From Paludibacter sp. (GTDB lineage: Bacteria > Bacteroidota > Bacteroidia > Bacteroidales > Paludibacteraceae), in NCBI GenBank assembly GCA_031292575.1, contig JARLGX010000001.1, positions 1 through 64,000 on the forward strand: a DNA stretch of 64,000 nucleotides. The letters are read 5' to 3'. Every line of letters begins with the position of its first letter. The first letter of the stretch is position 1. Below the pieces are notes generated by a model. It worked only from the letters and a program-made list of their open reading frames with translations. It had not been told where the DNA came from and did no database searches. The position numbers and the translations under genes were made by a program. Of the stretch, positions 53,915-62,365 are shown piece after piece.

Positions 53915-56900
53915 TTATCTGATAACCATCAGATATCCTTCTTTTGTCTTTACCTGGGAATCGGAAGTGTAATATAAAACATAAAAATAGGTGTCTTTTG
54001 AAACAGGTCGGTTATTGTACGTACCATCCCAACCATCTTGCCCTTCAAATAAAAGAATCCCATTTCGATTGTATATTTTCACATGCCAGTTCTTCATAAA
54101 CACATCATTATAGCCATCTCCATTGGGCGTAATGGTGTTTGGAATTTTGATTGTGGAAATATCGGTAACCACAGTACTATCACATCCGTAAGTAGTTTTC
54201 AGGATATCGGTATATGTACCGGCTTGAGTATATACGTGCCCGTTAATGGTATAGGATTCTCCCAAAATTAAAAGTATATTATTATACGAATTTACAGTTG
54301 AATTCACTGTTAAGTTTAATGTTGCAATACTATCAATTCCTTGTGAACTTATTAGGTGCGCATCATAAATTCCGGTTTTAGAATAGTTTACTCCGTTAAA
54401 CAAGTAACTATCACCTTCGCAAATCGAGGCAGTTGTAACTGTATTCGGTGTTGTTTTGACAGTGAGGACTAAAGTTGCTGTGCTATCACATCCTAAAGAA
54501 TTGACAAAATGAACCGGACAAGTATGAATTCCCGTTTCATTGAAAGACATTTTATTCCAAACATATGGTAATTGAGTTGAGCTTACAATTAAATTCGTTG
54601 TAGAAGTTGTTGGCTTATTAATCTTAAGTACCAATAATGCTAAGCTATCACATCCAACCGAATTTACTAAATGAGCCAAATATGATCCAGACTTGGTATA
54701 AGTAACATCATTAAATCGATATGATTCACCTTGACAAACCATTGCATTAGAAATTGATAAAGTTGGGAGTTTAACCGTTAAATTTAGAATTTCAAGACTA
54801 TCACTACCTACTGAGTTAAGCAAATGAGCTGAATATGTACCACTTGAGGAGTATGTTTTTCCGTTGAACGAATAAGCTTCATTTTTACATATTGAAGCAT
54901 TGATAACTGAACTCGTTGGCAGTTTCAGCGATAAATTCAACGTGGCTATACTATCACAACCGGCAATATTAAGCAAATGTGCAGTGTATGTTCCGGCTGC
55001 ACTGTAAACTATTCCATTGAACGTATAGGTATAACCCTGACTAATGGAAGCATTGGTAATGGAAGTTGTCGGAAGCTTTACTGACAAGTTCAAGGTGGCA
55101 GTGCTGTCGCAACCGGCAACATTGACCAAATGTACTGTGTATGTTCCGGATGCATTGTAAACTGTTCCATTGAACGTATAGGTATCGCCCTGACAAATTA
55201 ATGCGTTGCTTGTGGATGTCGTTGGAAGCTTTACTAACAAGTTCAAGGTGGCGGTGCTGTCACAACCGGCAACATTGACCAAATGTACTGTGTATGTTCC
55301 GGCTGTATTATAAGTAGTTCCATTGAACGTATAGGTATCGCCCTTGCAAATTGATGCGTTGGTAATAGAATTTGTATTTACAATTGTATTTATAAAAAAA
55401 GAAACAGAATCTGTACAGCCATATTTATTAGAAACAATATATCGTATTGTATCAATTCCACCCGAAACTGCTGTTAATAGTCCGGCATCAGTAATAGTCG
55501 CAACAGATGGATTCGTGCTTCTCCATGTACCTCCTGTAGTTGCTTCAAATAAACTCTCATTTTGTCCTACACAAATATTCTTATTACCTACAATTGGATT
55601 TATAACAGCCAAATTACCTACAGTAACATATCTTATTATACTATCTGTACACCCGTTAATTGATGTGGAAATCAGTCTGACTTTATAAGTTCCCGTCGAA
55701 TTATAGGTTTTTGTATAATTTGTTGAAGTTGAAGTTGTATTATCTCCGAAATCCCAAAAATACGATAATGTCGAATTATCACTTATTGAAGAGTTGTTTG
55801 TAAAACTAATGGGTTTACCTACACAAACTGTTGAATCTGAATTAAAAGCTACAATTGGAGATGGATTAACTTTTAACACAGTGTACGCGGTATCTCTGCA
55901 CCCAAACCCTGGATAAGGAACTAAATCAACGTTTACAACATCATCACTCGTTGGAGGTGGAGTCAACGTTAGAGTCTGTCCGGTTCCAAGCAATTTTGTG
56001 TAAGAACTATTGTACCAATTATATTCTTCGTAGCCCGATGGTGCATTTAAAGTTAATGATGGGGTATTTTTACAATAGGTAGAACTACTTGTTAAAGACA
56101 CACAAGTTGAACTAACATCAATGTATGCGTATCCAAAGTGGGCTCCAAGGGTGCAGTCTTCAGTCGTAAATTCCAAAATTACTGTATGACCTGCATATCC
56201 GGAAAGATTAATTGTAACAGCCGACCAAGGTTTATATAAAACAGAAGGATCAACCCCTGAAACTTTAAAACCGGGCAAGCCCGACGCAGCAGTAAAATCG
56301 TAACTTGCGCAATTGATAATATTGGAACTATTATTAGCGTCATATACTTTAGCCTGAAAACGTGGCTGTTCATCAAAAGGGTGGTTAGGATCTTGAAATA
56401 CGACAGCATAATAATACTCAATTTGAAAATTATTTTGATCAGCAGGTATTGTAAAACTGCAACTTATTTTTTCAGCCTGAGCACCTGTTGCGTTATTACC
56501 TAATTGTACCGAATAATTTCCTCCATTGGGGCATAGACGGGGAAAACCACCATACATATCGTTGACAGGTAATGATGCTGCAGAGATAATTTGATGTCTA
56601 TTTGCAACCGGTGCAACTGGGGTTGTAGGACTCCAGACTGTATAATTAGTTGTTCCTGTTGTTTTGGCAGAGCCTTTATAACATTTCCAGTTAGTAAAGT
56701 TACCCATTTCGAAGTCAATATTATCAATACAACCACTTGTATTGATAGCAGCTCTGGCATTTAATCTTTTAGGTGTGGAAGTATTTAATAAATTAGTTGT
56801 AGATACTGTGTCATCAGGTTCAACTGCTAAATTAGAAATAGGAACTAGGGGCTTCTGCTTAAAAGTCCAATATGACTGACCTAAAATTGTATTAGTAACC

Positions 56901-56932
56901 AGTAGAAATAATATTAATTTAAAAAATTTCAT
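53915..56932 (-). CDS. T9SS type B sorting-signal repeat protein (short paralogue)
   Basis: A 1005-residue secreted protein with the same frame as its larger neighbour: signal peptide about 1-18, the N-terminal domain (about 65-275, SGCIDNIDFEMGNFTNWKCYKG), then different middle modules. These are a PKD-like domain (about 355-440, YFWDFGDNTTS) and an Ig-like (BIG2-type) domain (about 440-515, TWRSTNPSVATITDAGLLTAVSGG). Eight 51-residue Cys-pair units follow (about 517-928), then the type B sorting domain (TITPNGDGYNDVF ... GYLMVIR). In unit three the first Cys is replaced by Ser, in unit four the second is. The PorP/SprF gene is 14 bases downstream. Confidence 0.9.
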   Translation of the reverse strand: MKFFKLILFLLVTNTILGQSYWTFKQKPLVPISNLAVEPDDTVSTTNLLNTSTPKRLNARAAINTSGCIDNIDFEMGNFTNWKCYKGSAKTTGTTNYTVWSPTTPVAPVANRHQIISAASLPVNDMYGGFPRLCPNGGNYSVQLGNNATGAQAEKISCSFTIPADQNNFQIEYYYAVVFQDPNHPFDEQPRFQAKVYDANNSSNIINCASYDFTAASGLPGFKVSGVDPSVLYKPWSAVTINLSGYAGHTVILEFTTEDCTLGAHFGYAYIDVSSTCVSLTSSSTYCKNTPSLTLNAPSGYEEYNWYNSSYTKLLGTGQTLTLTPPPTSDDVVNVDLVPYPGFGCRDTAYTVLKVNPSPIVAFNSDSTVCVGKPISFTNNSSISDNSTLSYFWDFGDNTTSTSTNYTKTYNSTGTYKVRLISTSINGCTDSIIRYVTVGNLAVINPIVGNKNICVGQNESLFEATTGGTWRSTNPSVATITDAGLLTAVSGGIDTIRYIVSNKYGCTDSVSFFINTIVNTNSITNASICKGDTYTFNGTTYNTAGTYTVHLVNVAGCDSTATLNLLVKLPTTSTSNALICQGDTYTFNGTVYNASGTYTVHLVNVAGCDSTATLNLSVKLPTTSITNASISQGYTYTFNGIVYSAAGTYTAHLLNIAGCDSIATLNLSLKLPTSSVINASICKNEAYSFNGKTYSSSGTYSAHLLNSVGSDSLEILNLTVKLPTLSISNAMVCQGESYRFNDVTYTKSGSYLAHLVNSVGCDSLALLVLKINKPTTSTTNLIVSSTQLPYVWNKMSFNETGIHTCPVHFVNSLGCDSTATLVLTVKTTPNTVTTASICEGDSYLFNGVNYSKTGIYDAHLISSQGIDSIATLNLTVNSTVNSYNNILLILGESYTINGHVYTQAGTYTDILKTTYGCDSTVVTDISTIKIPNTITPNGDGYNDVFMKNWHVKIYNRNGILLFEGQDGWDGTYNNRPVSKDTYFYVLYYTSDSQVKTKEGYLMVIR
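54148..55381 (-). repeat. eight 51-residue units in the 1005-residue protein
   Basis: Units of about 153 bases. The first two, at about 55075-55380 in window coordinates, share long stretches of identical DNA, which points to a recent duplication or gene conversion. Confidence 0.88.
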
Positions 56933-57095
56933 TTAGTTACGAGTTTTAATCTCAATTCTCAAATTCGAAGCATCAAATATTTTAATGTAAAATTACCTTT
57001 CAAAAGTGGCTCAATCTGGTATCTGAATTTTTTGAATTATCTGTAGAATATTCTCATTCACATAAATTAAATTAGGATGCTTTTCAATAACGTTT

Positions 57096-57103
57096 CAAAG
57101 ATA
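57096..57103 (-). promoter_or_regulatory. -7 promoter element of the 1005-residue protein gene
   Basis: Minus-strand TATCTTTG, 163 bases upstream of the start. No good -33 element is seen. Confidence 0.45.
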
Positions 57104-57134
57104 ATATTTTTTTTAAAATGTTGATTAATAGGTA

Positions 57135-57157
57135 TTTGTAGTAATTATTACTACAAA
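57135..57157. promoter_or_regulatory. 11-base inverted repeat upstream of the short T9SS cassette
   Basis: TTTGTAGTAAT-T-ATTACTACAAA. Part of it (ATTTGTAGTAATTA) recurs with one change at 52398-52411 upstream of the other cassette, so it may be a common regulatory site. Confidence 0.45.
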
Positions 57158-57524
57158 CATAATACAAACTACAACTAGAAAAATTGAGTAAATATTGTAA
57201 TATTGAGATTTTGAGGTTTAAAAGTCATTTATATCAATTTTAAGTTTCAATTGAACTTAGAAATTGTAATTATATTAGGATGGATGTTATAATTTATACG
57301 GGGGATTGTGGCAATTAATTTTGTTAATAATCATTGCTAATTAATTGCAAAATAAATAAATTAATATTATTTAATATATAATTGTATTTATTATTGTTAT
57401 TTATATATTATTTATCCGTTTTATGTGGTTTGAATAGCCATTTTAAGGTTATTTTGGACATCAATAATACTAATTTGGTATGGGTTTATAAAATTCAATC
57501 CAATTTCACACATAACACTACAAA

Positions 57525-57564
57525 TAAAAAGACCCCACTTTGCAAAATCGCAAAGCAGGGTTTT
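57525..57564 (-). terminator. terminator of the PadR-PspC operon
   Basis: CCC-A-CTTTGC and GCAAAG-CA-GGG form an imperfect stem (about 57533-57560), with A-run on the plus strand giving a T-run after the hairpin on the minus strand. Confidence 0.75.
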
Positions 57565-57588
57565 ACCTTAATTATTTATAAATTTTCT

Positions 57589-59268
57589 TTATTCTATATT
57601 TATGTTTGAAGCACCACCGTCAGTCTTCTTAATTACCTTGGGATTCCCTTTGCAATTAATTTCACTAGCACCATAAGCTTCAGCAATAATCGTTTTAGTT
57701 GCAAATAGTTTTGCATGACTGGCACCAGCAACATAAACTTCGGCATTTTCGGCAATAAGGTTAGTTGCGTCTATATCACTTGCACCAAGTCCGTTTACCT
57801 TAATTACTTTACACGCTCCAGCCAAGTCAACTTTAGATGCTCCTTTAACATCAAGGCTTAATAGATTTGACACTTTCATATTCAGTTTGGCCTCGCTTGC
57901 ACCCAATAACTGAAGTGAAAAATCGTGGGCAACCAACAGGGAGTCTGTTTCAATTTTACATGCTCCTTTTGCCTCTATGCTTGTTAGAGAGTCTGCCGAA
58001 ATAGTGACCTTCAATGTTCTGTTCAGCAAAAATTCATCGGAATAAATATGAAGAACGCCATTTTCAACCTTTGTAACTACCTTAGACATAAAATCATCCG
58101 GGCTTGATACAGTGATTTTTTGAACTGAATCTTTTACAATATTCAACTCGAAATTTCCAGAAATATCAATAGCGTGAAATGGTTCGCATTTTCTGACCTC
58201 ATCATTAAAAGGTTTATTATCATCACTCCAATTTATCGAAAAAGGATGTCCGTTATTGTGAAAATGAATTAAGGAATTGGCTCCAACGCTATAAAACATA
58301 AATAATCCGGCAAGCCATAAAATTAGCACCACCCATGATGCAGTTCTTGGCGTATTGTGTCTTCCTGAAATAATTCTGACAGCCCAATATATGAGTAAAA
58401 AAATCGGACAACCAACAACTAAAATCAGTGAAATTATTAGCATGACCATTTTTTCGGGAGTTATAACCGACCAATTTGTGAATAAATCGGGAGCAAAACC
58501 ATTAATTACTGTTGGCTCAAAAATCAAGAAGAATAGCACCAAAATAAGGACACCTATTATTACAAAACCCACAATGCCAAGTACAGCACCTATAAAACCA
58601 AAGAAAATTTTTGAAAACCAAATCAAAACTTCGCCTAAACGTTTCCCAACTGAAGAGGCAGATTGTTTGAATTTCTCACTCTCCATATAGTTTTTAACAT
58701 TATTTACTTCAGTCTTAATGCTTTCAACTGTTACGTCTTCACCCTGCATTTCAAGGCGTTGCGAAGCTGTAAGTGCTGCCGGAGCAACGAACCAAACTAC
58801 GATATAAATGGGGATAATAAATCCAACTCCAAGGAAAACCAATAAAATCAGAATAATTCTGATCCAGGTAACGTCAATATTAAAATATGCAGCTAATCCT
58901 CCTGCAATACCGCCTAAAATGGCATTTTCCGGATCGCGATAAAAGCGACGCGATTTTTGTTGCTTTTTATCCTGTTTTGGTGGTGTTTTCGTATCAGTTT
59001 CGTCTTCGTCAGCATATTGGCTTGGTTTACCCATTATTTCAATAATTTCCTGAACGTCAGCAAGATTAACTACATTTTTATTTTTTTGAAGCTTTTCGTT
59101 GAAAAGTTCAGCTATTCTGGCTTCAATATCGTTCATTATTTCCTTACGCTCATCGTCCAATTGAAAATGATCTGCAATTTCGGAAAGATACGTGTGGAGC
59201 ATTTCATAAGCATCGTCGTCGATATGAAAAACGATGTTATTCAAATTTACCGTTAATGTCTTTTTCAT
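57589..59268 (-). CDS. PspC domain protein with C-terminal GIN (DUF2807) domain
   Basis: A 559-residue membrane protein. N-terminal soluble region (1-100) with HIDDDAYEMLHTYLSEIADHF and EIMNDIEARIAELFNEKL; a PspC domain (about 108-170, RRFYRDPENAILGGIAGGLAAYFNIDVTWIRIILILLVFLGVGFIIPIYIVVWFVAP); three or more further TM helices (about 215-345); and a C-terminal GIN beta-helix domain (about 365-559) with recurring GAS steps (LLGASEAKL, VKGASKVDL, GLGASDIDAT, VAGASHAKL, AYGASEINC, GGASNINIE). PspC proteins sense or respond to envelope stress. It follows a PadR gene after 23 bases, which probably controls it. Confidence 0.9.
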   Translation of the reverse strand: MKKTLTVNLNNIVFHIDDDAYEMLHTYLSEIADHFQLDDERKEIMNDIEARIAELFNEKLQKNKNVVNLADVQEIIEIMGKPSQYADEDETDTKTPPKQDKKQQKSRRFYRDPENAILGGIAGGLAAYFNIDVTWIRIILILLVFLGVGFIIPIYIVVWFVAPAALTASQRLEMQGEDVTVESIKTEVNNVKNYMESEKFKQSASSVGKRLGEVLIWFSKIFFGFIGAVLGIVGFVIIGVLILVLFFLIFEPTVINGFAPDLFTNWSVITPEKMVMLIISLILVVGCPIFLLIYWAVRIISGRHNTPRTASWVVLILWLAGLFMFYSVGANSLIHFHNNGHPFSINWSDDNKPFNDEVRKCEPFHAIDISGNFELNIVKDSVQKITVSSPDDFMSKVVTKVENGVLHIYSDEFLLNRTLKVTISADSLTSIEAKGACKIETDSLLVAHDFSLQLLGASEAKLNMKVSNLLSLDVKGASKVDLAGACKVIKVNGLGASDIDATNLIAENAEVYVAGASHAKLFATKTIIAEAYGASEINCKGNPKVIKKTDGGASNINIE

Positions 59269-59291
59269 AATGTAAATTATTATTTTCGGTT

Positions 59292-59621
59292 CTATACTTC
59301 TTCTTTAATTTTCCGTACAACATTATTAATTTCATTCCATGAACTTTCCAATTCTTCCAAAAATGCAGCACCATGTGCTGTCATTTCGTAATATTTACGT
59401 GGTGGACCTTGGTTAGATTCTTCCCATTTATAATCAAGCAAATCGCCATTCTTCAGTCTGGTAAGCAACGGATACAAAGTTCCCTCCACAACAATTAATT
59501 TTGCCTCTTTTAGCTCGGAAATAATATCCGAAGTATAGGCAGGTTTTTTCCTAAGAATAAGTAGAATGCAATATTCCAGGTAACCTTTTCGCATTTGCGA
59601 TTTAATATTGTCTGCATTCAT
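59292..59621 (-). CDS. PadR family transcriptional regulator
   Basis: A 109-residue PadR-type winged-helix repressor. The typical pattern is complete: KSQMRKGYLEYCILLILRKKPAYTSDIISELKEAKLIVVEGTLYPLLTRLKNGDLLDYKWEESNQGPPRKYYEMTAHGAAFLEELESSWNEI. It is 23 bases upstream of the PspC/GIN gene, a pair seen widely in Bacteroidota, and probably regulates it and itself. It could also affect the efflux genes 130 bases upstream. Confidence 0.95.
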   Translation of the reverse strand: MNADNIKSQMRKGYLEYCILLILRKKPAYTSDIISELKEAKLIVVEGTLYPLLTRLKNGDLLDYKWEESNQGPPRKYYEMTAHGAAFLEELESSWNEINNVVRKIKEEV

Positions 59622-59751
59622 ATTTTTAATCTTTTAATAAGAAGAAAGTTAAATCTGAAAAGTTAAACATACGAAATAACGGCATCTAAACTCTATCAGG
59701 CACATCCATTATCTCTATCTTTATCAGCAAATTTACATCCAAATCGGCAAC

Positions 59752-61053
59752 TTATTTCAACAGTTCGAGAAGTTTGATTCTGAAAAAATACTCGTATTTA
59801 GCCTGTGCCTGTTCAGACAATACCTGTGTCAGATTACTTTTAGCCTGATACAATTCATACAGCGTTGCTCTCCCAGCTTCAAACTTTTGATTTGTAAACC
59901 GATATGCTTCACGACTTGCTGTCTCTGATTTTAAAGCTGCATCCCAACGGCTTTTTGCCCCCAATGCATTATAATATGCTTGCTGGATAGTCTTTTTTAA
60001 TTCAAGTTTGGCATTTTCTACACTCAACTTGCTACTTAGTACCGAGATTTCAGCCATTTTAACACGATTATGCACATCAAACTTATTGAAAATTGGGATA
60101 TTTAAACTAAAGCCCAATTGTGTACTCATATTGCCAGACAACTGATCGTTAAAACTTTTATTCGCATAATTATTAAAATATGAATACCCAGTTCCAAATT
60201 GAGCACCGAAAGTTAATTTTGGATAAAAATCAGCTTTATTGATTAAAATATTGTTCTCATTGCTTTTCAAACGATATTCAGCTCCTCTAATTTCGGGACG
60301 ATGAGTTATAGCACTATTATAAACTTCATCTGCCGAAAGAAGAAGTAAGTCAGATTCAGATAAATTTTCAGGAGCTACAATGTCCAGATTTTGAAAGTTG
60401 TCGAGTTCAAGTATTTGTGCTAAATCCAGAAATGAAAGGTTCAAGGTATTTTGTGCCTGAATTTTACTTTGTTCTTCTTTTGCTTCTTCAGCTAACAAAT
60501 CGTACATTTCTCCTTCCGCCATTTTACCGGCAGCAACGAGTCCTTTTCGTTGTTCAATTTTTGTTTTTGTCAATTCTAGTTGATCAATAGCAATTTGCAA
60601 CAATTCTTTATTTAGTAAAATCTGCAAGAAACCTGCGGCAACACTAGTTGTAATATCACTTTTAATTTTTTCCAAATCAGCATCTGAAGCATACATATCT
60701 GCTTTACTTGCATCAATATTATATTTCATTTTCAGACCATCAAATAAAGTTAACGAACTTCCGATTCCAATCGACGACTGAGATGAATTGGTGTTTTGAT
60801 ACGTATTATTCAAAGTCGTCGAACGTCCGAAATAGAAATTTTGGCTAGCGGAAGCATTCAGATTTGGCAAAAGGTTTTTTCTGGCCTGATCATATAAAAT
60901 ATCTTTTGTCTTTTTTGTCAACGCTTGTTGCTTTATGTTTCGGTTATTTGCCAAGGCTGTATCTACGCACTGTTGAAGTGTCCAGGGTTTTTGCGCATTT
61001 ACCAGTAATGTCACCAGCAATGCCCCCACAATCATATATATTTTTGTCTTCAT
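59752..61053 (-). CDS. TolC family outer membrane efflux protein
   Basis: A 433-residue outer-membrane channel with a signal peptide (about 1-20, ending VNA-Q). It shows the TolC repeat pattern: WTLQQCVDTALANNRNIKQQALTKKTKDILYDQARKNLLPNLNASAS in the first half and RPEIRGAEYRLKSNENNILINKADFYPKLTFGAQFG in the second, with long coiled-coil helices between. Last gene of an export operon with a periplasmic adaptor and MacB-type permeases, which together form a tripartite pump. Confidence 0.93.
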   Translation of the reverse strand: MKTKIYMIVGALLVTLLVNAQKPWTLQQCVDTALANNRNIKQQALTKKTKDILYDQARKNLLPNLNASASQNFYFGRSTTLNNTYQNTNSSQSSIGIGSSLTLFDGLKMKYNIDASKADMYASDADLEKIKSDITTSVAAGFLQILLNKELLQIAIDQLELTKTKIEQRKGLVAAGKMAEGEMYDLLAEEAKEEQSKIQAQNTLNLSFLDLAQILELDNFQNLDIVAPENLSESDLLLLSADEVYNSAITHRPEIRGAEYRLKSNENNILINKADFYPKLTFGAQFGTGYSYFNNYANKSFNDQLSGNMSTQLGFSLNIPIFNKFDVHNRVKMAEISVLSSKLSVENAKLELKKTIQQAYYNALGAKSRWDAALKSETASREAYRFTNQKFEAGRATLYELYQAKSNLTQVLSEQAQAKYEYFFRIKLLELLK

Positions 61054-61115
61054 TTTTTACAGATTATTCGAATTAATAGGTTTCTCATTAATTAATATTC
61101 CTGAGAATAAATCAA

Positions 61116-62246
61116 TTAATTATTGTTGTCTTTCTTAACTTCTTCAGGTTTCTTATCCAGAATTTCTGCACCGCGTATTTTATTCTTGAGAGTTAACCCG
61201 CTCTTAACTTCAATCTTAACTCCGTCAGACAAGCCAATTTTTATTTGTTTTTTTACAAATGTCTGAGGTTCTTTGGTTTTCAATACATAAACAAAAGCCG
61301 TATCACCACCAAATTCAATGCAACTTTCAGGAATTGTAAGCACATTTTCGGCTTTTGAAAATACTATTTCTGCATTGGCACTGTAACCTGCACGGATAAA
61401 TATATCCTTTGGTATTTTTACGGCTGCTTTCATTTCGAACGTAATGGCTCCATTTTCTGTCTTTCCTTTTGGTGAAATATACTCAAGTTTGGCCGTAAGT
61501 TTTTGATCCTGCAATGCTCCAATAGTGATATCCATAGGCATACCAACTTTAATACGGCCTACTTCAGTTTCGTCCAATTTTCCAACAAAAAGCATATCGC
61601 TCATATTAGCAACTGTTGCAATTGTAGTTCCATCGTTAAAGTTATTCGACTGAATCACAGAATTACCTACTTTGACAGGCACATCCAAAATAGTTCCGTT
61701 AATTGTTGATCGTACCAACGTATTACTGATGGCAGCACTGTTAGTACTTATTCCATCACGTGTAAGACTTAGATTGTCTTTTGCCGATTTAAGTTCCTCA
61801 TTGTCATTATGATATTGCAGCTCCGTTTTTTCAAAGTCTTCTTTTGAAATTACTTTGTCGCTAAACAATTTAGTATCACGCTCGTAGTTCTTTTTACTTT
61901 GATCGAATGAAATTTGCGCTCTTGTTACACGCGATTCGGCAGCATTTAAGCTAACCATATCCGGTATCACTTTAATTTTAGCAATAATATCACCGGCTTT
62001 GACCATATCGCCGGCTTGTTTGTACACAGCCGCAATAATACCGGACATTTGAGGTTTAATCAAAATTTCGTTTCTGGGATCTACTTCCCCGGTTGCCACA
62101 GTTTTTTTATCTATACTGCCAATTGAAACATTTTCAATCGTGTATTTTTTTACTTTTGGACGTGATTTTTGCCATAAGAACCAGAATGTCCAGATTACCA
62201 GAAGTGCTCCAATGATTAGCAACGCAAATTTTAAAATTTTCTTCAT
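61116..62246 (-). CDS. efflux periplasmic adaptor subunit (HlyD/MacA family)
   Basis: A 376-residue membrane-fusion protein: N-terminal anchor (about 5-26), then the lipoyl-like halves (GEVDPRNEILIKPQMSGIIAAVYKQAGDMVKAGDIIAKI and NTLVRSTINGTILDVPVKVGNSVIQ) either side of a coiled-coil hairpin, then the beta-barrel (LFVGKLDETEVGRIKVGMPMDITIGAL) and membrane-proximal domains. It resembles MacA and links the ABC permease with the TolC channel. 62 bases separate it from the tolC-like gene. Confidence 0.93.
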   Translation of the reverse strand: MKKILKFALLIIGALLVIWTFWFLWQKSRPKVKKYTIENVSIGSIDKKTVATGEVDPRNEILIKPQMSGIIAAVYKQAGDMVKAGDIIAKIKVIPDMVSLNAAESRVTRAQISFDQSKKNYERDTKLFSDKVISKEDFEKTELQYHNDNEELKSAKDNLSLTRDGISTNSAAISNTLVRSTINGTILDVPVKVGNSVIQSNNFNDGTTIATVANMSDMLFVGKLDETEVGRIKVGMPMDITIGALQDQKLTAKLEYISPKGKTENGAITFEMKAAVKIPKDIFIRAGYSANAEIVFSKAENVLTIPESCIEFGGDTAFVYVLKTKEPQTFVKKQIKIGLSDGVKIEVKSGLTLKNKIRGAEILDKKPEEVKKDNNN

Positions 62247-62365
62247 AATGACTTTTTTTAGTTATGAGTTACAGTTTACTCGTAGTAAACCGGTCAACTG
62301 TATTTGTTATTGGATTTATTTTATATACGTTATTTTTTAATTTACTAATTGAATTGTTGATATAT

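Larger units (their letters stand above)
56933..57588. other. AT-rich spacer upstream of the short T9SS cassette
   Basis: About 650 bases without a credible gene. It holds the likely promoter of the 1005-residue gene (57096-57103), a palindrome (57135-57157) and, at its right end, the terminator of the PspC gene (57525-57564). Confidence 0.7.

Noticed and set aside
45465-56932. Regular repeats that could suggest a CRISPR array
   Set aside because: The periods are about 282 and 153 bases and stay in frame in long open reading frames; units are variable throughout instead of having identical repeats with unique spacers.
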